A stretch of 64,000 nt of DNA from Rana temporaria (GCF_905171775.1 NC_053492.1:301051865-301115864), one strand, 5' to 3'. Counted from the first letter of the stretch, positions 10,415 to 21,912 are shown. Numbers and translations: made by a program. Notes: a model not told the origin generated them from the letters alone.

Positions 10415-11146
10415 TAGGTAGATTCAGGTACATTGGCCTTACTTTAGGGCGGCGTAGCCTAGCCTGTTTAGGCTACACCGCCGTAAATTAGTTAGGCTAG
10501 TAGTGATTCTAAATCAACTTACCTGCTAATTTTCGGCGGCGTAGCCTAAAATGAGCGGGCGTAAGGGCGCCTAATTCAAATTGGTTGGAGGGGGGCGTGT
10601 TGTATGGAAATGAGGCTTGACCTCACGGTTTTTGAAGTTTTTTCACACTGCGCATGCGCCGGGTGCCTACGTTTCCCAGGGCGCATTGCGGCTAAGTACG
10701 CCGTACGGGCCTATTGATTTAGACGTGGACGTAAACAACGTAAATCCCGATTCGCGGACGACTTACGCAAACGGCGTTAAAATTTCGAATTTCGCGGCGG
10801 GAACGGCGGCCATACTTAACATTGGCTAGGCCACTAGAGCATAGCTCTAACTTTAGGCGGCCTATTTTTTACGGAAACAACGTAATTCGACTGCGGCGGC
10901 CGCGTGTACGTTCGTGAATCGGCGTACAAGCTCATTTACATAATCTACGCCAGCCGCAATGGAAGCGCCACCTAGCGGTCAGCCAAAACATTGCAATCTA
11001 AGATAGGACGGCGCAAGCCGTCCTATCTTAGATATGTTTAAGTGTATCTCTGTTAGAGAATACACTTAAACATAGGTCGGCTTAGATTCAGAGTTAGGTC
11101 GCCTTATCTGTAGATAAGCCGGCCTAACTCTTTCTGAATCTACCTA
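10415..11146. mobile_element. Family A MITE, copy 2
   Basis: Ends are TAGGTAGATTCAG and CTGAATCTACCTA. The interior carries the family blocks GGGCGTGTTGTATGG, GCGCATGCGCC and CACCTAGCGGTCAGCC. The terminal repeat begins TAGGTAGA here, not GGGCCAGA as in copy 1, while the interior is shared: a terminal subfamily switch. Confidence 0.85.
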
Positions 11147-11298
11147 TTTATGCCTTTTTTTGCGCCATTTTTTTCAAAGGCATTGAAAACTGCCATTTAT
11201 AAAAATTCTCTAAAATGGACTGGTTTCAGATTGTCTACATGATATAATTGTGGCCCAAATCAGTAGATTTTTGCTGAATCAGGAAAGAACCATGTGGG

Positions 11299-11573
11299 CA
11301 TAGGTGTGCGCTGCCTATTACATTAGGGTGTGCACCCTATAGCTCAAACACGCGTGTGTGCGTGTGTCTACATATATATATGTCCCCGGTACATTGTTCT
11401 CCCTGCTTGCACAGTGAACGAGAAGTGCATAAACATTTCTATTATGGCAGAGGCGGTGAAAAGGGAGACGTTTCCCATTTTCCTCCCAGCACACAGAGCA
11501 ATATATACTAATTTACATGGGGTGATTAGGGTGTACCCAGGCACATCCGACACACCCTGTGCGCACACATATG
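11299..11573. mobile_element. Probable hAT MITE, 275 bp
   Basis: Ends CATAGGTGTGCGC and GTGCGCACACATATG form an imperfect inverted repeat. Flanks CATGTGGG (11291-11298) and CATGTGTT (11574-11581) agree at 6 of 8 bases. GGGTGTGCACCC and GGGTGTACCC occur near the two ends. Moderate support only. Confidence 0.55.
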
Positions 11574-11581
11574 CATGTGTT

Positions 11582-12188
11582 TATAGATATTCTACAACTT
11601 AGACATTCTCTGGCTGACCTATTTAGCATCCAAATTGGATTTTCCTTGACTGCTACATTCTCTCAATGATAAGGCTTGTGTCAGGGATGTCTGCTCAGTT
11701 GGTAAACATTCTTGTCTGAAGCAAATGCACATTTGTTACAACTTTCTCACTGAGCCATCCTAGGATGATTGGATCTTCTGACTGTCTTTTTATGTCCCTA
11801 TAGCGCTATGGTCCCCTATAGCCCATATAGCCAACTTATCCATTCAGATTTCCCCCCAGTGTCTCAGCAGGAAGGATTCCTCTAGCGATTATGACTGTGT
11901 AGCAAACCACGTTGGCTGAACCCCCCCCAAAAAAAACATATATCTATGGCCAACCAAAAAGTTCCCAGCCCCCCTTGAAAGATATATTTCTTGTGTTGTG
12001 AGAACGAAAAGAAAACAAAATGGTAGGGCCGGTAGCCCTAAGTGGAGATAATCTTCCATTTAGACCTTAATCAGACCATGTCATGATCTCAAATAATTTG
12101 CTAGAGATGGCAGGACCAGGAATCATTGACGGTTATTTGTGTTCATGGCATGGTACGTTATTTAGTATTGTTGATCAGTGTATTCTGA
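11582..12188. other. Unassigned; holds a block similar to 13920-14095
   Basis: From about 11860 to 12010 the text (GGAAGGATTCCTCTA, ATGGCCAACC, CCCCTTGAAAG, TTGTGTTGTGAG) has counterparts in the same order at 13920-14095. This is a diverged interspersed repeat of unknown class. No gene is supported. Confidence 0.4.
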
Positions 12189-12794
12189 GGCCTCGTACAC
12201 ACGACCGTTTTCCTCAACAGAATCCATCAAGAAACTTGGTGGGAGAGCTTTTTTGCCGAGGAAAACGATCGTGTGTATGCTTTTTTTAGAGAAAACTGTC
12301 AAGGAACTCGACGAGGAAAAAAGAGGACAAGTTCTATTTTTCCTCGACGGGAGTCTCAATTTCCTCGTCGTGTTCCTCGTCGGACTGGTTTTCGACGAGA
12401 AACACGTTCCTATGTATGCTAAGAAGCTCGCGCATGCTCAGAATAAAGTATGAGATGGAGCGCACCTTCGGTAAAAGTAGCGTTCGTAATGGAGATAGCA
12501 CATTCGTCACACTGTAACAGTCTGAAAAGTGCAAATTGTCTCTTACCAAACTTTTACTTAACATGCAGTAACATGAGATTAGCAAAAGCAGCCCCAAGGG
12601 TTGTGCCAGTGGAATCGAACTTCCCCTGCCGTTGTATGTGTTGTATGTCATTGCGTTTGAGAACGAGGAGATTTGGTCTTGACAGTGTGTACGCAAAGAA
12701 AGCTTGTCAAGTTTCTCCACAAGCCTGACAAGGAACTCGACAAGGAAAACGATGTGTCTTTTCTGACGAGTTCCTTGGTCGTGTGTACGAGGCC
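12189..12794. mobile_element. Family B MITE, 606 bp, TGA duplication
   Basis: Ends are GGCCTCGTACACACGACCG and TCGTGTGTACGAGGCC. TGA flanks both sides (12186-12188, 12795-12797). Interior matches the copy at 9540 over most of its length (for example TTACCAAACTTTTACTTAAC and CTTCCCCTGCCG). The longer frames crossing it are shadows in repeat sequence. Confidence 0.88.
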
Positions 12795-12825
12795 TGACAG
12801 CAGAGAGTCCCCACTGTCAGAATAC

Positions 12826-13749
12826 TTTAAAGTGGTTGTAAACTAAAAAACAAAACAAAAAAAAAAACAACCTGGAAGATAAAGGCACAATGATCTAGTA
12901 GCATACTAGCTCATTATAAAAAAAATACTTACCTTAGATCAAAGCTGTTGCAGCAGTCCCCGTACACCTGTTACTGGCCACTGGCTACTCCCAGAGACAT
13001 GTGGTTCCCGGGCTCCGGCTTGTGATTGGTAGAAGCCATGATGATGTCACTCTTGTGCATGTGCGCGTGAGCCGCAGTTCGCGGCACATCTACTGAAGGA
13101 CCAGCATGAGCAAGCTGTTTCTTCAGTGCCCATATGCTTGCTGATGACATTGGCACATGCGGATACAGTGAATATCTCCTTAACGGTGCAAGTTTAGTAG
13201 ATATTCATGATACCTACAGGTAAGCCTTATTATACGATTACCTGTAGGTAAAAGTGGTAGTACAGTGGAACCTCGGATTACGAGTAACGCAGTTAACGAG
13301 CATTTTGCAATAGAATCTTTCATTTTATCAAAATCCTGACTCAGTTGACTAGTGTTGTCTTGCAAAACGAGCAGGATTCAAGCCTCTGCGGTGTGCAGTA
13401 CCACATTTGGCCTGAGGTGCGGGGGCGCTGGTGACACTCGGAGCCGTTCGGAAATACTCAGAAATACTTGGAAACCCTCTGTTGCCAAGTGTTTCCAAGC
13501 CTTTCCAATTGCATCCGAACGCTCTCTGAGTATTTCCGAGTCTCTCCAGGTCTCTCTGATGCCCCCCACCTCTGGCCACATGCGGTATTGCATTCAATAG
13601 AAGTCAATCCAGAACAAATTATCTTAGTTTCCATTGACTTCTATGGTGAAACTCGCTTTGATATGCGAGTGCTTTGGATTAGCATTCTCCTGGAACGGAT
13701 TATGCTCGTAATCCAAGGTTCCACTGTACAGGGTTTACAACCACTTTAA
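12826..13749. mobile_element. Family D MITE (AAAGTGGTTGTAAA ends) with nested Tigger-like element
   Basis: Left end CTTTAAAGTGGTTGTAAAC and right end GTTTACAACCACTTTAAG are inverted repeats. The MITE body is 12826-13262 plus 13729-13749; a 464-bp TA-flanked element interrupts it. The interior contains CATTATAAAAAAAATACTTACC, a splice-donor-like sequence on the minus strand, and GACATCA/TGATGTCA words. It is related to copies at 29694 and 53111. Confidence 0.8.
13263..13726. mobile_element. Tigger/pogo-like MITE with TA duplication
   Basis: Ends are CAGTGGAACCTCGGATTACG and CGTAATCCAAGGTTCCACTG. TA stands at both borders (13261-13262, 13727-13728). TA target with CAGTGGAACCT ends is typical of pogo/Tigger-class Tc1/mariner elements. 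No transposase frame is seen. A truncated relative is at 24607. Confidence 0.85.
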
Positions 13750-14213
13750 GGGGAACTTATAAAAACCAGAGAAGATCTTCAAAAGTTGCGCATGGCAACC
13801 AATTGGCTTCTATCTTTTTCATTTTCTTAGCTTAACTGAAAAAGCTAAATATGGAAACTGATTGGTTGCCATTCACATCTAATTCAGATTCTGTCTACTC
13901 CAACCTTTAATACATTTTTGTCTCTGCTGGAAGGGTTCCTCTATCCATCTTGATTGTGTAGATGGAGAAATCAATTTTTGTTTTTGTTATTGGTTTAGGC
14001 CGCTGGCAGAATCAAAAAAGGATTAATCCATGGCCAACCTAAAACTTCCCAGACCCCCTTGAAAGCTATCTGTCTTGTGTTGTGAGCTACATTAATTAAA
14101 CATGTCATTAAAGACAATGGGCTCCAACAGGGCAGTCTCTGCCATTTCATGTGATTTATTGACACAGATGTTTACAATAATTAAATACAAATCATTTTTT
14201 AACGGTCAATAAA
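13750..14213. other. Unassigned, with block shared with 11860-12010
   Basis: Only the dispersed block at about 13920-14095 is recognisable as repetitive. No gene. Confidence 0.35.
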
Positions 14214-14557
14214 GCAGGCCATACACGGTCGAATTTCGAACACATTTTCTTTTCAAAATCATAACGTTTTCTTTTTTGTGCCACCATTGATTTTTCGAAA
14301 TTCGGCCGACTAAGCCTTCATGTTGCTACAATATAGAATTTTCGTGTCTGGGAATCTTCTTTTCCCTCCGGGAATTTTCTTTTCTTGCACATGCGCATTT
14401 TTTTCTATTACATTTCTCACACGATTCCCCCATCATTGATTAGAAAATCGTTTGTTTTTCGAAAAATTGTCCGATTCCTCAAATTTGATTTGATTTAACG
14501 GTGCCAAATTCGTATGAAAATTCTTAGAAATTATTTTTCGAAACGTGTATGGCCGGC
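14214..14557. mobile_element. MITE with GCAGGCCATACACGG ends
   Basis: Left end GCAGGCCATACACGGTCGAA pairs with AAACGTGTATGGCCGGC at the right. The interior is rich in TTTTCGAAA words on both arms and can fold. Related GGCCATACA or GGCTATACATGG ends occur near 22537. Confidence 0.7.
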
Positions 14558-14631
14558 ATAAGATATGATAGACTTCCAAGTGTTTCTGTTAATGCAGGAC
14601 TAACATTTTTTTAGACATTACTAGCTAGATT

Positions 14632-15591
14632 CAGAAAGAGTTAGGCCGGCGTATCAGTAGATACACCGTCCTAACTCGGAATCTGCACCGTCCTAAGTTT
14701 AAGTGTATTCTCAAACTGAGATACACTAAGGCCTCGTACACAGGACAGAGTTTCTCGGCAAAAACCAGCAAGAAGCTTGCTGGGTTTTTTTTTTTGCAGA
14801 GGAAACCGGTCGTGTGTACACTCTTCGACGAGGAAACCGTTGAGGATCTCGTCGGGCCAAAAAGAAAGCATGTCTTCTTTTTCCTCGAAGGGAATGGGAA
14901 AATTTGGCTCGCCGAGATCCTCGGCGGCTTCACAAGGAACTCGACGAGCAAAACGATGTGTTTCGCCCGTCAAGTTCCTTGGACGTGTGTACAAGGCTTT
15001 AAACCTAGCTAAGATACGACAGATATCTTAGGGTACAATATTTAGGCTGGCCGCTAGGTGGCGCTTCCATTGAGTTCGGCGTAGAATATGTAAATCACTA
15101 GATACGCCTATTCACGAAACGTACGTGTGCCCGTCGCAGTAAAGATACGCCGTTTACGTAAGGCATTTTCAGGCGTAAAGTTATTCCATCAAATAGCTGG
15201 ACTAGTCAATGTTAAGTATGGCCGTCGTTCCCGCGTCGAAGTTTGAAAATTTTACGTCATTTGCGTAAGTCGTCCGTGAATAGGGCTGGACGTAATTTAC
15301 GTCCACGTCGAAACCAATACGTCCTTGCGGCGTACTTTGGAGCAATGCACACTGGGATATGTACACGGACGTCAATCACGTTGGGTCACAGTTAATATGC
15401 ATAAAACACGCCCCCCACATCCTCATTTGAATTAGGCGCGCTTACACCGGCCTATTCACACTACGCCACCGTAACTTAAGAGGCAAGTACTTTGTGAATA
15501 CAGTACTTGCCTCTCTGACTTACGGCGGCTTAGTGTAAATACGCTACTCTACGCCGCCGCAAAGATGCGCGCCCCTACCTGAATCCAGCTA
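14632..15591. mobile_element. Family A MITE, copy 3, with nested Family B copy
   Basis: Ends TAGCTAGATTCAG and CTGAATCCAGCTA; TAC flanks both ends (14629-14631, 15592-15594). Interior shares the A core in inverse orientation (CGTCCACGTCGAAACC, GGCCGCTAGGTGGCGC). A 269-bp Family B element sits at 14730-14998, so the Family A copy is the older of the two. Confidence 0.85.
14730..14998. mobile_element. Family B MITE, short form, nested in Family A
   Basis: Ends GGCCTCGTACACAGGACAG and GACGTGTGTACAAGGCT. The left flank is TAA (14727-14729) and the right flank reads TTAAA, compatible with TAA. GTCGTGTGTACACTC and the CTCGTCGGGCC/GGCTCGCCGAG arms mark the family. Confidence 0.8.
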
Positions 15592-16876
15592 TACATGCCA
15601 AATCTCCATTTCCCACCCAAAGGTATTCTCCGAATGCCTTTTCTACCCCTCCCCTTTCATTTGCCTCTTTTATGTGTGTCCTGGCCACTTACAATCTGTC
15701 CTGCTGAAACTGAGACAAGGTAAAGAAAAGAAAGGCGACCCCAGGAATAATAGCAATGGGCCCACAAGAATGCTAAAAAACTCACAGGCACAGCGGGGGC
15801 CTTTTGCTTTACCTCATTCATCAAGCCTGATAGTCTTAAAAGCACATTTTAGCACTGTATTCTTTATTGAAAAAACAATAGCTATTTATGCGTGCGCTAT
15901 TACTTTAAACCACTCTCTCATTCTCAGATAATAAATCTTTGTCCTGTTCTGTGTGCTGCGGCTCTGGTACAAATTGTGCCTAATTGTTTTATTACAGCAA
16001 ATCTGGTTCATTCTGGATGTCATTACTGTATAGGCAATTGAATAAAATTGGTATTTTTTTTCTTTCTGAGGTGATGTGTACAATTTTTAAATGGCAAAAA
16101 GGAAACAAGGGCCGCCTCAGACATTGTAGCTGTAATGTAGCAATTTAGTCAATAGCTGCTTATCTGTTTATTTTTCTTCTAAGGGTCAAAGGTTAGCAGG
16201 CTGCTAAATTGGAGGTGCTGTGTTAGCCAATGACCCATTTCTGTCTTTGTCAGACGCAAGACAATTTGTTAGCGTGTCACAACATGGACTTCACAGGTAA
16301 ATAAAGAGTGTTTTTTATTTTTTTAGCAGAATTGCAATTACTCTGGTCTAATAATAGATTTTGTTTTTCCTTTATTACATCAGTTCCTCAAAATATCCAA
16401 TCGTACAGGAGAATATACTACTTTAGTTGCTGAGCGTCAAGACGACAACAATAAGACATGGCTGAGCAGTACTTTTTTCTTCCTGTATGACTACTTAACA
16501 TAGTAATTGAGAGAGCTAATGTGATACTTCCTTAACAGTGTAATGACTCCCTGAGTGGCTCTAGGAAGCTGATATACAAAGAGACAAGTAAGGATAAGGT
16601 GAAAGTTGCTTTATAGAGGGTTAGCACTCAAAAAAGAACATACAGATGTCTCAGAAAACATTGATAATTGAAAATATCGTAGCTTGTCTTATTTTTTGCA
16701 GTGTGAATAAAAAAAAAATCTGATCCCTTGTCCAGATCCTTGAGTGGAGATAACAATCTTCTAGAAATGTAGACACATTTAGCTTGGCGAGGTGAGTGAC
16801 GTGTTCATTCCCAATCTGTCCGGGTTTACTTATCTAGGTTCATGGTTTAAAATCCTCCTTACTAAATAATTCTAAA
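15592..16876. other. Unassigned 1.3 kb, no gene supported
   Basis: Mixed, A/T-leaning sequence with no terminal repeats seen. It is one of the longer possibly unique stretches. Frames here are under 90 codons and unlike any family I know. It could be intron or intergenic DNA. Confidence 0.4.
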
Positions 16877-17303
16877 GGCCCGTATACACGATCAGAGTTT
16901 ACAATGGAAATTGTGTGATAACAGACTGTTGTCGGAAAATCCGTCCGTTTGTATGCTCTATCGGACAATTGTTGACGGATTTTCCGTCAACAAATGTTGG
17001 ATAGCATGCTTTAAAATTTTCCGACAACAAATGTGTGTTGTCGGATTATCCGATCGTGTGTACACAAGTCCTTCGGACAAAACTCCAAAATACAAACACG
17101 CATGCTCGGAAGCAATGTTCACCATAACATGACATTATCAGTAGTTGCCCAAAGGGTGGCGTTAAAGAGCTGAAAAACCATGTAGTTTCGTGCTTATTGA
17201 CCGACAATTCTTTGCCGTTTGTATGCAAGACAAGTTCTTGGCCACCCTTTGGACAAAAGTCCTATGCTTTGTCCGCGGAAAATCCGATCTTGTGTACGAG
17301 GCT
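16877..17303. mobile_element. Family B-type MITE (GGCCCGTATACACG ends)
   Basis: Ends GGCCCGTATACACGATC and GATCTTGTGTACGAGGCT. The interior has TCCGTCAACAA and TTGTTGACGG inverted repeats (16967-17000). CATGCTCGGAAGCA is shared with 17469-17886 and 32355-32735. Confidence 0.8.
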
Positions 17304-17468
17304 TTAGTGAAATTGATAGTGTTGTTTGCCTGTTAAGAAAATGTATGGCATTGACGGAATGGCATATAAACTCTATTCAGAAACAACCCCAACAATTTAC
17401 AGAATGTCCACTACATAGTTGACTTACCTACACTTCTACCATTCCAGGTGTATATGAATAAAGTCTAA

Positions 17469-17886
17469 GGCCTCGTACACACGATAGGTTAACCAGAGGA
17501 CAACGGTCTGATAGACTGTTTTCATCGGTCCAAACAGATCGTATGTGGGCCCCATAGGTTATTTAACCATCGGTTAAAAAAAGCCAACTTGCTTTAAATT
17601 TAACCGATGGATTCCTAACCGATAGGTCAAAACCGATCGTTAGAAGCCACAACCATCAGTTAAAAATCCACGCATGCTCAGAATCAAGTTGACGCATGCT
17701 TGGAAGCATTGAACTTAGTTTTTTTCAGCATGTCGTTGTGTTTTACGTCACTGCGTTCTGACACGATCGGTTATTTAACCGATGGTGTGTGGGCGCGACG
17801 GACCATCAGTCAGCTTCATCGGTTAACCGATGAAAACGGTCCATCAGACCGTTCTCAGCGGATGGACTGATCGTGTGTACGAGGCT
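17469..17886. mobile_element. Family B-type MITE (GGTTAACC interior)
   Basis: Ends GGCCTCGTACACACGAT and GATCGTGTGTACGAGGCT. Interior arms contain AACCATCGGTTAAA and TCGGTTATTTAACCGATGG, giving a strong foldback. Separated from the preceding element by about 165 bp. Confidence 0.85.
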
Positions 17887-17995
17887 TTAGGGTAATACTA
17901 AACAGAGAACTGTTAATTGCCAGAATTCATTCCCATAAATCATATATATCATGCCACTTTATTATTATTTTTTTTTAATTCTCTAAGTACTTAAA

Positions 17996-18167
17996 GCGGG
18001 TTCCAACAATTTGAGGAGGAACAGGAAGTGAGAAATTCAGACAAAGAAAACTAAGAAATAAAACATTTAGAAGGGAAATAGAAGGAAAAGGTAAGTGAAC
18101 CAACAATGCACTAGCTTAAAGGAACCAATTAGAAAATAAAAAACAAACCTTTACAACCCCTTTAAGT
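17996..18167. mobile_element. MITE with TAAAGCGGGTT ends
   Basis: Left end TAAAGCGGGTTCC, right end TTTACAACCCCTTTAAG. It includes AAAAGGTAAGTGAACC (splice-donor-like GTAAGT at 18091). The right portion resembles 23946-24118. Confidence 0.6.
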
Positions 18168-18616
18168 TATATAATTGTGTCCTGGCTGTTCCCATTTTAC
18201 TTTACTTATGTGAAGCTCACAAGCATTTTTTTCCAGGATTCGGTGCAGCTGATCACCTCCCGTTCTCGCGCATGCTCAATAATGGCACGTAGGGACGCTG
18301 TAAAGTATACAGGTCGTCATAACAGTGGGCTGTGGCAGCGGAAGTGCCCCCGTTGTTATGGCAACCTAGCCCTTGGCGCTGCCCATTGACTCCTGGGAAA
18401 TGATGACACACATCTCCCTGGAGCAGTAGCGAGCAGAGGTGCCAAGGGAAAGGATGTCAGGCGCCGTGGTGAGGAAGTGGAAGGTTAGAAGGGACCACAT
18501 AGCAACAGGCATTAAAAGGTAAGTAATACAAAAAATTCTCCAAATGTTTTTTTTTATATTTGCTGTACAATAATGCATTTTTTAAATTTTAATGGGTGTA
18601 ACTCTGCTTTAAAGCA
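18168..18616. mobile_element. MITE fragment ending TAACTCTGCTTTAAAGC
   Basis: Contains GGCAACCTAG and AAAAGGTAAGTAATAC (GTAAGT at 18519), and ends at a CTGCTTTAAAGCAG palindrome. The left boundary is not clear. Related to the AGCAGAGTTCC group at 21464. Confidence 0.5.
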
Positions 18617-18640
18617 GAGTTCCAGGCTAACTGCAACTAT

Positions 18641-19343
18641 GGGGCAGATCCAGAAAGAAATACATTGGCGCAGCGTATCAGAGATACACTACGCCGCCAT
18701 ACTTTACCTGGCGCATTTTCGAATACTCAGCGAGTTCGCGACGTAGTGTATTTCTGGCGGCGTATTTCGAATTGGGCGGGTTGGGGGCGGGTTTCATTTA
18801 AATGAAGAGCGCCCCTGCCCCGAATGAAATGCGCATGCGTCGTTCCTAAATTTCCCGCCATGCATTGCGCTAAATGACATCGCAACAACGTCATTTTTTG
18901 AACTTAGACGTGAGTTACGTCCATCCCTATTCACGGACGACTTACGCAAAAAAAAAAATTAAAATTTCGACACGGGAACGACGGCCATACTTAACATGGC
19001 AAGTCTATCTATATGCCGCAAAATACCAGCTTTTACTATACGCCGGAAAAAGCCGACTACAGACGACGTTAGAAAATGCGACGGCCGCGCGTACGTTCGT
19101 GGATCATTGTAAATCGCTAATTTACATACCCGACGCGGAAAACGACGTGAACGCCATCCAGCGGACGCCGAAATATTGCATCTTAGATCCGAAGGCGTAC
19201 GAAGACGTACACCTGTCGGATCTAACCCAGAAGCCGTCGTATCTTGTTTTGAGGTTTCAAAACAAAGATACGGCGCGGGAAATTTGAAAGTACGCCGGCG
19301 TATCAGTAGATACGCCGGCGTACTTGCTCTGTGGATCTGGCCC
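18641..19343. mobile_element. Family A MITE, copy 4, TAT duplication
   Basis: Ends GGGGCAGATCCAG and CTGTGGATCTGGCCC; TAT flanks both sides (18638-18640, 19344-19346). Interior contains GGACGACTTACGC and CATACTTAACATGG core words, and TACGCCGGCGTA palindromes near the right end. The 137-codon frame from 18874 is carried entirely within it and is not a gene. Confidence 0.88.
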
Positions 19344-19709
19344 TATGTCTTGAAGAATAGACCAACCCCCCTCCCCTCCATTTTGGATATTGTTTTGTTT
19401 TTTTCTTTAGTTGCTTTGTACCTATTATGAAGTTTTCCTTGCAGTAGGGAAAGAAAAACTTTGCTCTAGGTGAGTATTGGAAAACAGGTGAGCTGGGGAA
19501 TGGACTCCTCCCACGGGTGCCTCGGCTTGTCGGTCGTGCAATGGATACAAGAAGAAATGTATGGCTGTACACTGAAGTGATAGAAAGTCTCTTTATTGTA
19601 AAATCTATAAACATGAATGACACTACAGGATGGTAAAAGCTGGTACAGGTAGACGCATTTTACACAGCAATGCTTTTTACACAGCCATCCATTTCTTCTT
19701 GATTTCCTT
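19344..19709. other. Unassigned
   Basis: No gene recognised. CTACAAG..GAAATG words near 19550 recall the inverted-repeat unit at 59303 but too briefly to call. Confidence 0.3.
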
Positions 19710-19985
19710 CCTACCCCACGGCGGCGAGGTACGTTATTTCCGTGTTTGCATCAGCCACCCCCCGCTGCCTTCTGGGACCTGTGTGTCCCAGAAGACAATG
19801 GGACCATTCAGAAAGCACAGCGTGACTCGTGCATGAAGGCTTCACTGCCGGTTTCCCTTAGTTGCAATGGCGGCGCCTGCACCCCAGCCGATGGATGAAT
19901 CAGCTTTGGGGGCCAACATTCTGGGATCCCTGTACAGGTAATTGCCCTTATATTAAAAGTCAGCAGCTAGAGGCTGGAAGCTTTA
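19710..19985. mobile_element. Partial MITE of the 21464/23479/52295 group
   Basis: CTGCCTTCTGGGACC, GGCTTCACTGCC, GGCGCC and TATTAAAAGTCAGCAGCTA appear in the order seen at 21464, 23479 and 52295. Terminal repeats are absent or decayed. Confidence 0.5.
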
Positions 19986-20129
19986 ATTTAAGCTGTGGTT
20001 ACATGATCTTTCCCTGTTCTTTGGCATCTGCAAAGAAAGATACTTGTGAGGGGCTTCTATTACTAAAGTCTATCTGCACAGCCCTGATTAGTGCTGTTTC
20101 AGAAAGGCAATTCAAATTAAATTATAAAT

Positions 20130-20366
20130 ATTCACAGACGAGGAGGAGGCGGGGCTGTCTTACAATGGACGGCCGAACAGACTGGATTACACAGCGGCAG
20201 ACACACAGTGTTTTACTAATGAATGGTACGGCTGCATATGGATTACACAGCGGGAGACCCACGCTGTTTTGCTGCTGACTTGAGTATAAGCCGAGGGGGT
20301 AGTTTTTTTCGATAAAAAAATGGGCTGAAACATTCGGCTTATACACGAGTATATACGGTAAATCTC
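20130..20366. mobile_element. Foldback MITE with AGTATAAGCCGAGG core
   Basis: TTGAGTATAAGCCGAGGGGG at 20280 is mirrored by CGGCTTATACACGAGTATA at 20335. The same unit is at 59696-59767. GGATTACACAGCGG is duplicated at 20182 and 20240. Mariner-like ancestry is plausible but not shown. Confidence 0.6.
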
Positions 20367-20379
20367 TTTTCCTCCAGGC

Positions 20380-20706
20380 GTAAAGAGTGCCCCCTTCTTC
20401 ACTATATGGACCACCTATGTATTTATACATGTTGACCATATTCCACCTTAATCTCCTCTTCTCAAGAGAGAATGCGATCAGTTACTCTAATCTTTCCTCA
20501 TAGCTGAGCTCCTCCATGCCTCTTATCAGTTTGGTTGCCCTTCTGCACTTTCTCCAGTTCCCGATATCCTTTTTGAGAACTGGTGCCCAAAACTGAACTG
20601 CATATTCCAGATGAGGTCTTACTAATGATTTGTACAGGGGCAAAATTATATTTCTCTCTCTGGAGTCCATACCTCTCTTAATACAAGAAAGGACTTTGCT
20701 CGCTCG
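20380..20706 (-). mobile_element. CR1-like LINE ORF2 C-terminal fragment
   Basis: Translation of the minus strand reads ILPLYKSLVRPHLEYAVQFW, then KKDI, RRATKLIRGMEELSYEERL. This order matches the C-terminal part of CR1 reverse transcriptase ORFs. It is truncated upstream by the Family A MITE at 20717 and lacks a full 3' untranslated region. No functional protein. Confidence 0.85.
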
Positions 20707-20716
20707 AAAGGACTAT

Positions 20717-21190
20717 GGGCCAGATTCACAAAGACTTACGACGGCGTATCCGAATGTGAGGCGTTGCATCTCTGCGCCTGATTCATAGAATCAGATACGC
20801 CTCACTGTTGCCTAGATACGAGCGGCATAAATCTCCTACGCCGTCGTATCTTGGGGTGCATATTTACGCTGGCCGCTAGGGGCGCTTCCGTAGATTTACG
20901 CGTTGAATATGTAAATTAGGTAGATACGCCGATTCACAAACGTACTTGCACCCGCTACGCCGTTTACGTTAGGCTTATGTCCGGCGTAAAGTTACCACTG
21001 CTATTATGAGGCGCAGCCAATGCAAAGTATGGACGTCGGCAAGCGTATCTTTTTATGTCGTTTACGACGTACGTGAATAGGGATGGAGGTAGGTTACATT
21101 CACGTCGACTAAGCATTGAGCCGGCGTAAATTATGGAGAAAATTCGTCGTGATACTGAGCATAAGGAAGGGACAGCTGAAGGCAGGATCA
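20717..21190. mobile_element. Family A MITE, copy 5, right-truncated
   Basis: Left end GGGCCAGATTCACAAAG; family core GCTGGCCGCTAGGGGCGC and CGTTTACGTTAGGC. The right terminal repeat is not present; homology fades near 21150-21190. Left flank is TAT. Confidence 0.75.
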
Positions 21191-21463
21191 ATCAGGTATA
21201 TTTCTCTCCATAAAAAATAAATGCTTTAGTTACTTTGTGAATATGAACACCCTGTTATATAACATGTAATGACAGTTTTTCATAGTCTGGGTTTAATGAC
21301 ACATTAACATATGTCATGTCACAACCCTAACCTCTAGCAATTTAACACTATTTTACCATTTTAAACATATTCAATCAATAGTTCTTAATTTTTTAAGTAA
21401 ATATGTCAAAGAGGGGGGAAACCAGATTCAGGTACTGCGGTGCCTTAAAGTGGTTTTAAAGCC
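21191..21463. other. Unassigned A/T-rich spacer
   Basis: No gene. AAAGTGGTTTTAAAGCC just before 21464 may be a remnant of another MITE end. Confidence 0.3.
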
Positions 21464-21912
21464 TTAAAGCAGAGTTCCACCCAAAAATGGAGTTTACGCT
21501 TTTCCTCCCCCCCTTTGGTGTCACATTTGGCACCTTTCAGGGGAAGGGGGGAGCAGATACCTGTCTAATACACGTATTTGCTCCCACTCCCGGCGATAGA
21601 TCGCTAAAGATTCCGCAGCAATCTACGCCATGCCTGGCCCCTCCTTCATCCCCCCCGCTGTCTTCTGGGAGACACATGGGTCCCAGGAGACAGCAGGGAC
21701 CAGTCAGGACGAGCAGCACGACTCACGCATGCGCCGTAGGGAACCAGGCTTTGAAACCGCAAGGCTTCACTTCCTGATTCCCTTACTGAAGATGCCGGAA
21801 CCTCCACTCGGGGGCTGAGGGACAAGTAAGTGTCCTAATATTAAAAGTCAGTAGCTACAGTATTTGTAACTGCTGACTTTAAATATTTTTTTTCGGCGAA
21901 ACTCCACTTTAA
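21464..21912 (+). mobile_element. MITE of the AGAGTTCCACCC group
   Basis: Left end TTAAAGCAGAGTTCCACCC and right end GAAACTCCACTTTAA. Near the right end come GACAAGTAAGTGTCC and a hairpin (AAAAGTCAGTAGCTACAG then GTAACTGCTGACTTT). The same order is seen at 23479 and 52295. Non-coding. Confidence 0.8.

Noticed and set aside
18874..19287. 137-codon frame
   Set aside because: Entirely within a Family A MITE whose other copies do not keep the frame.
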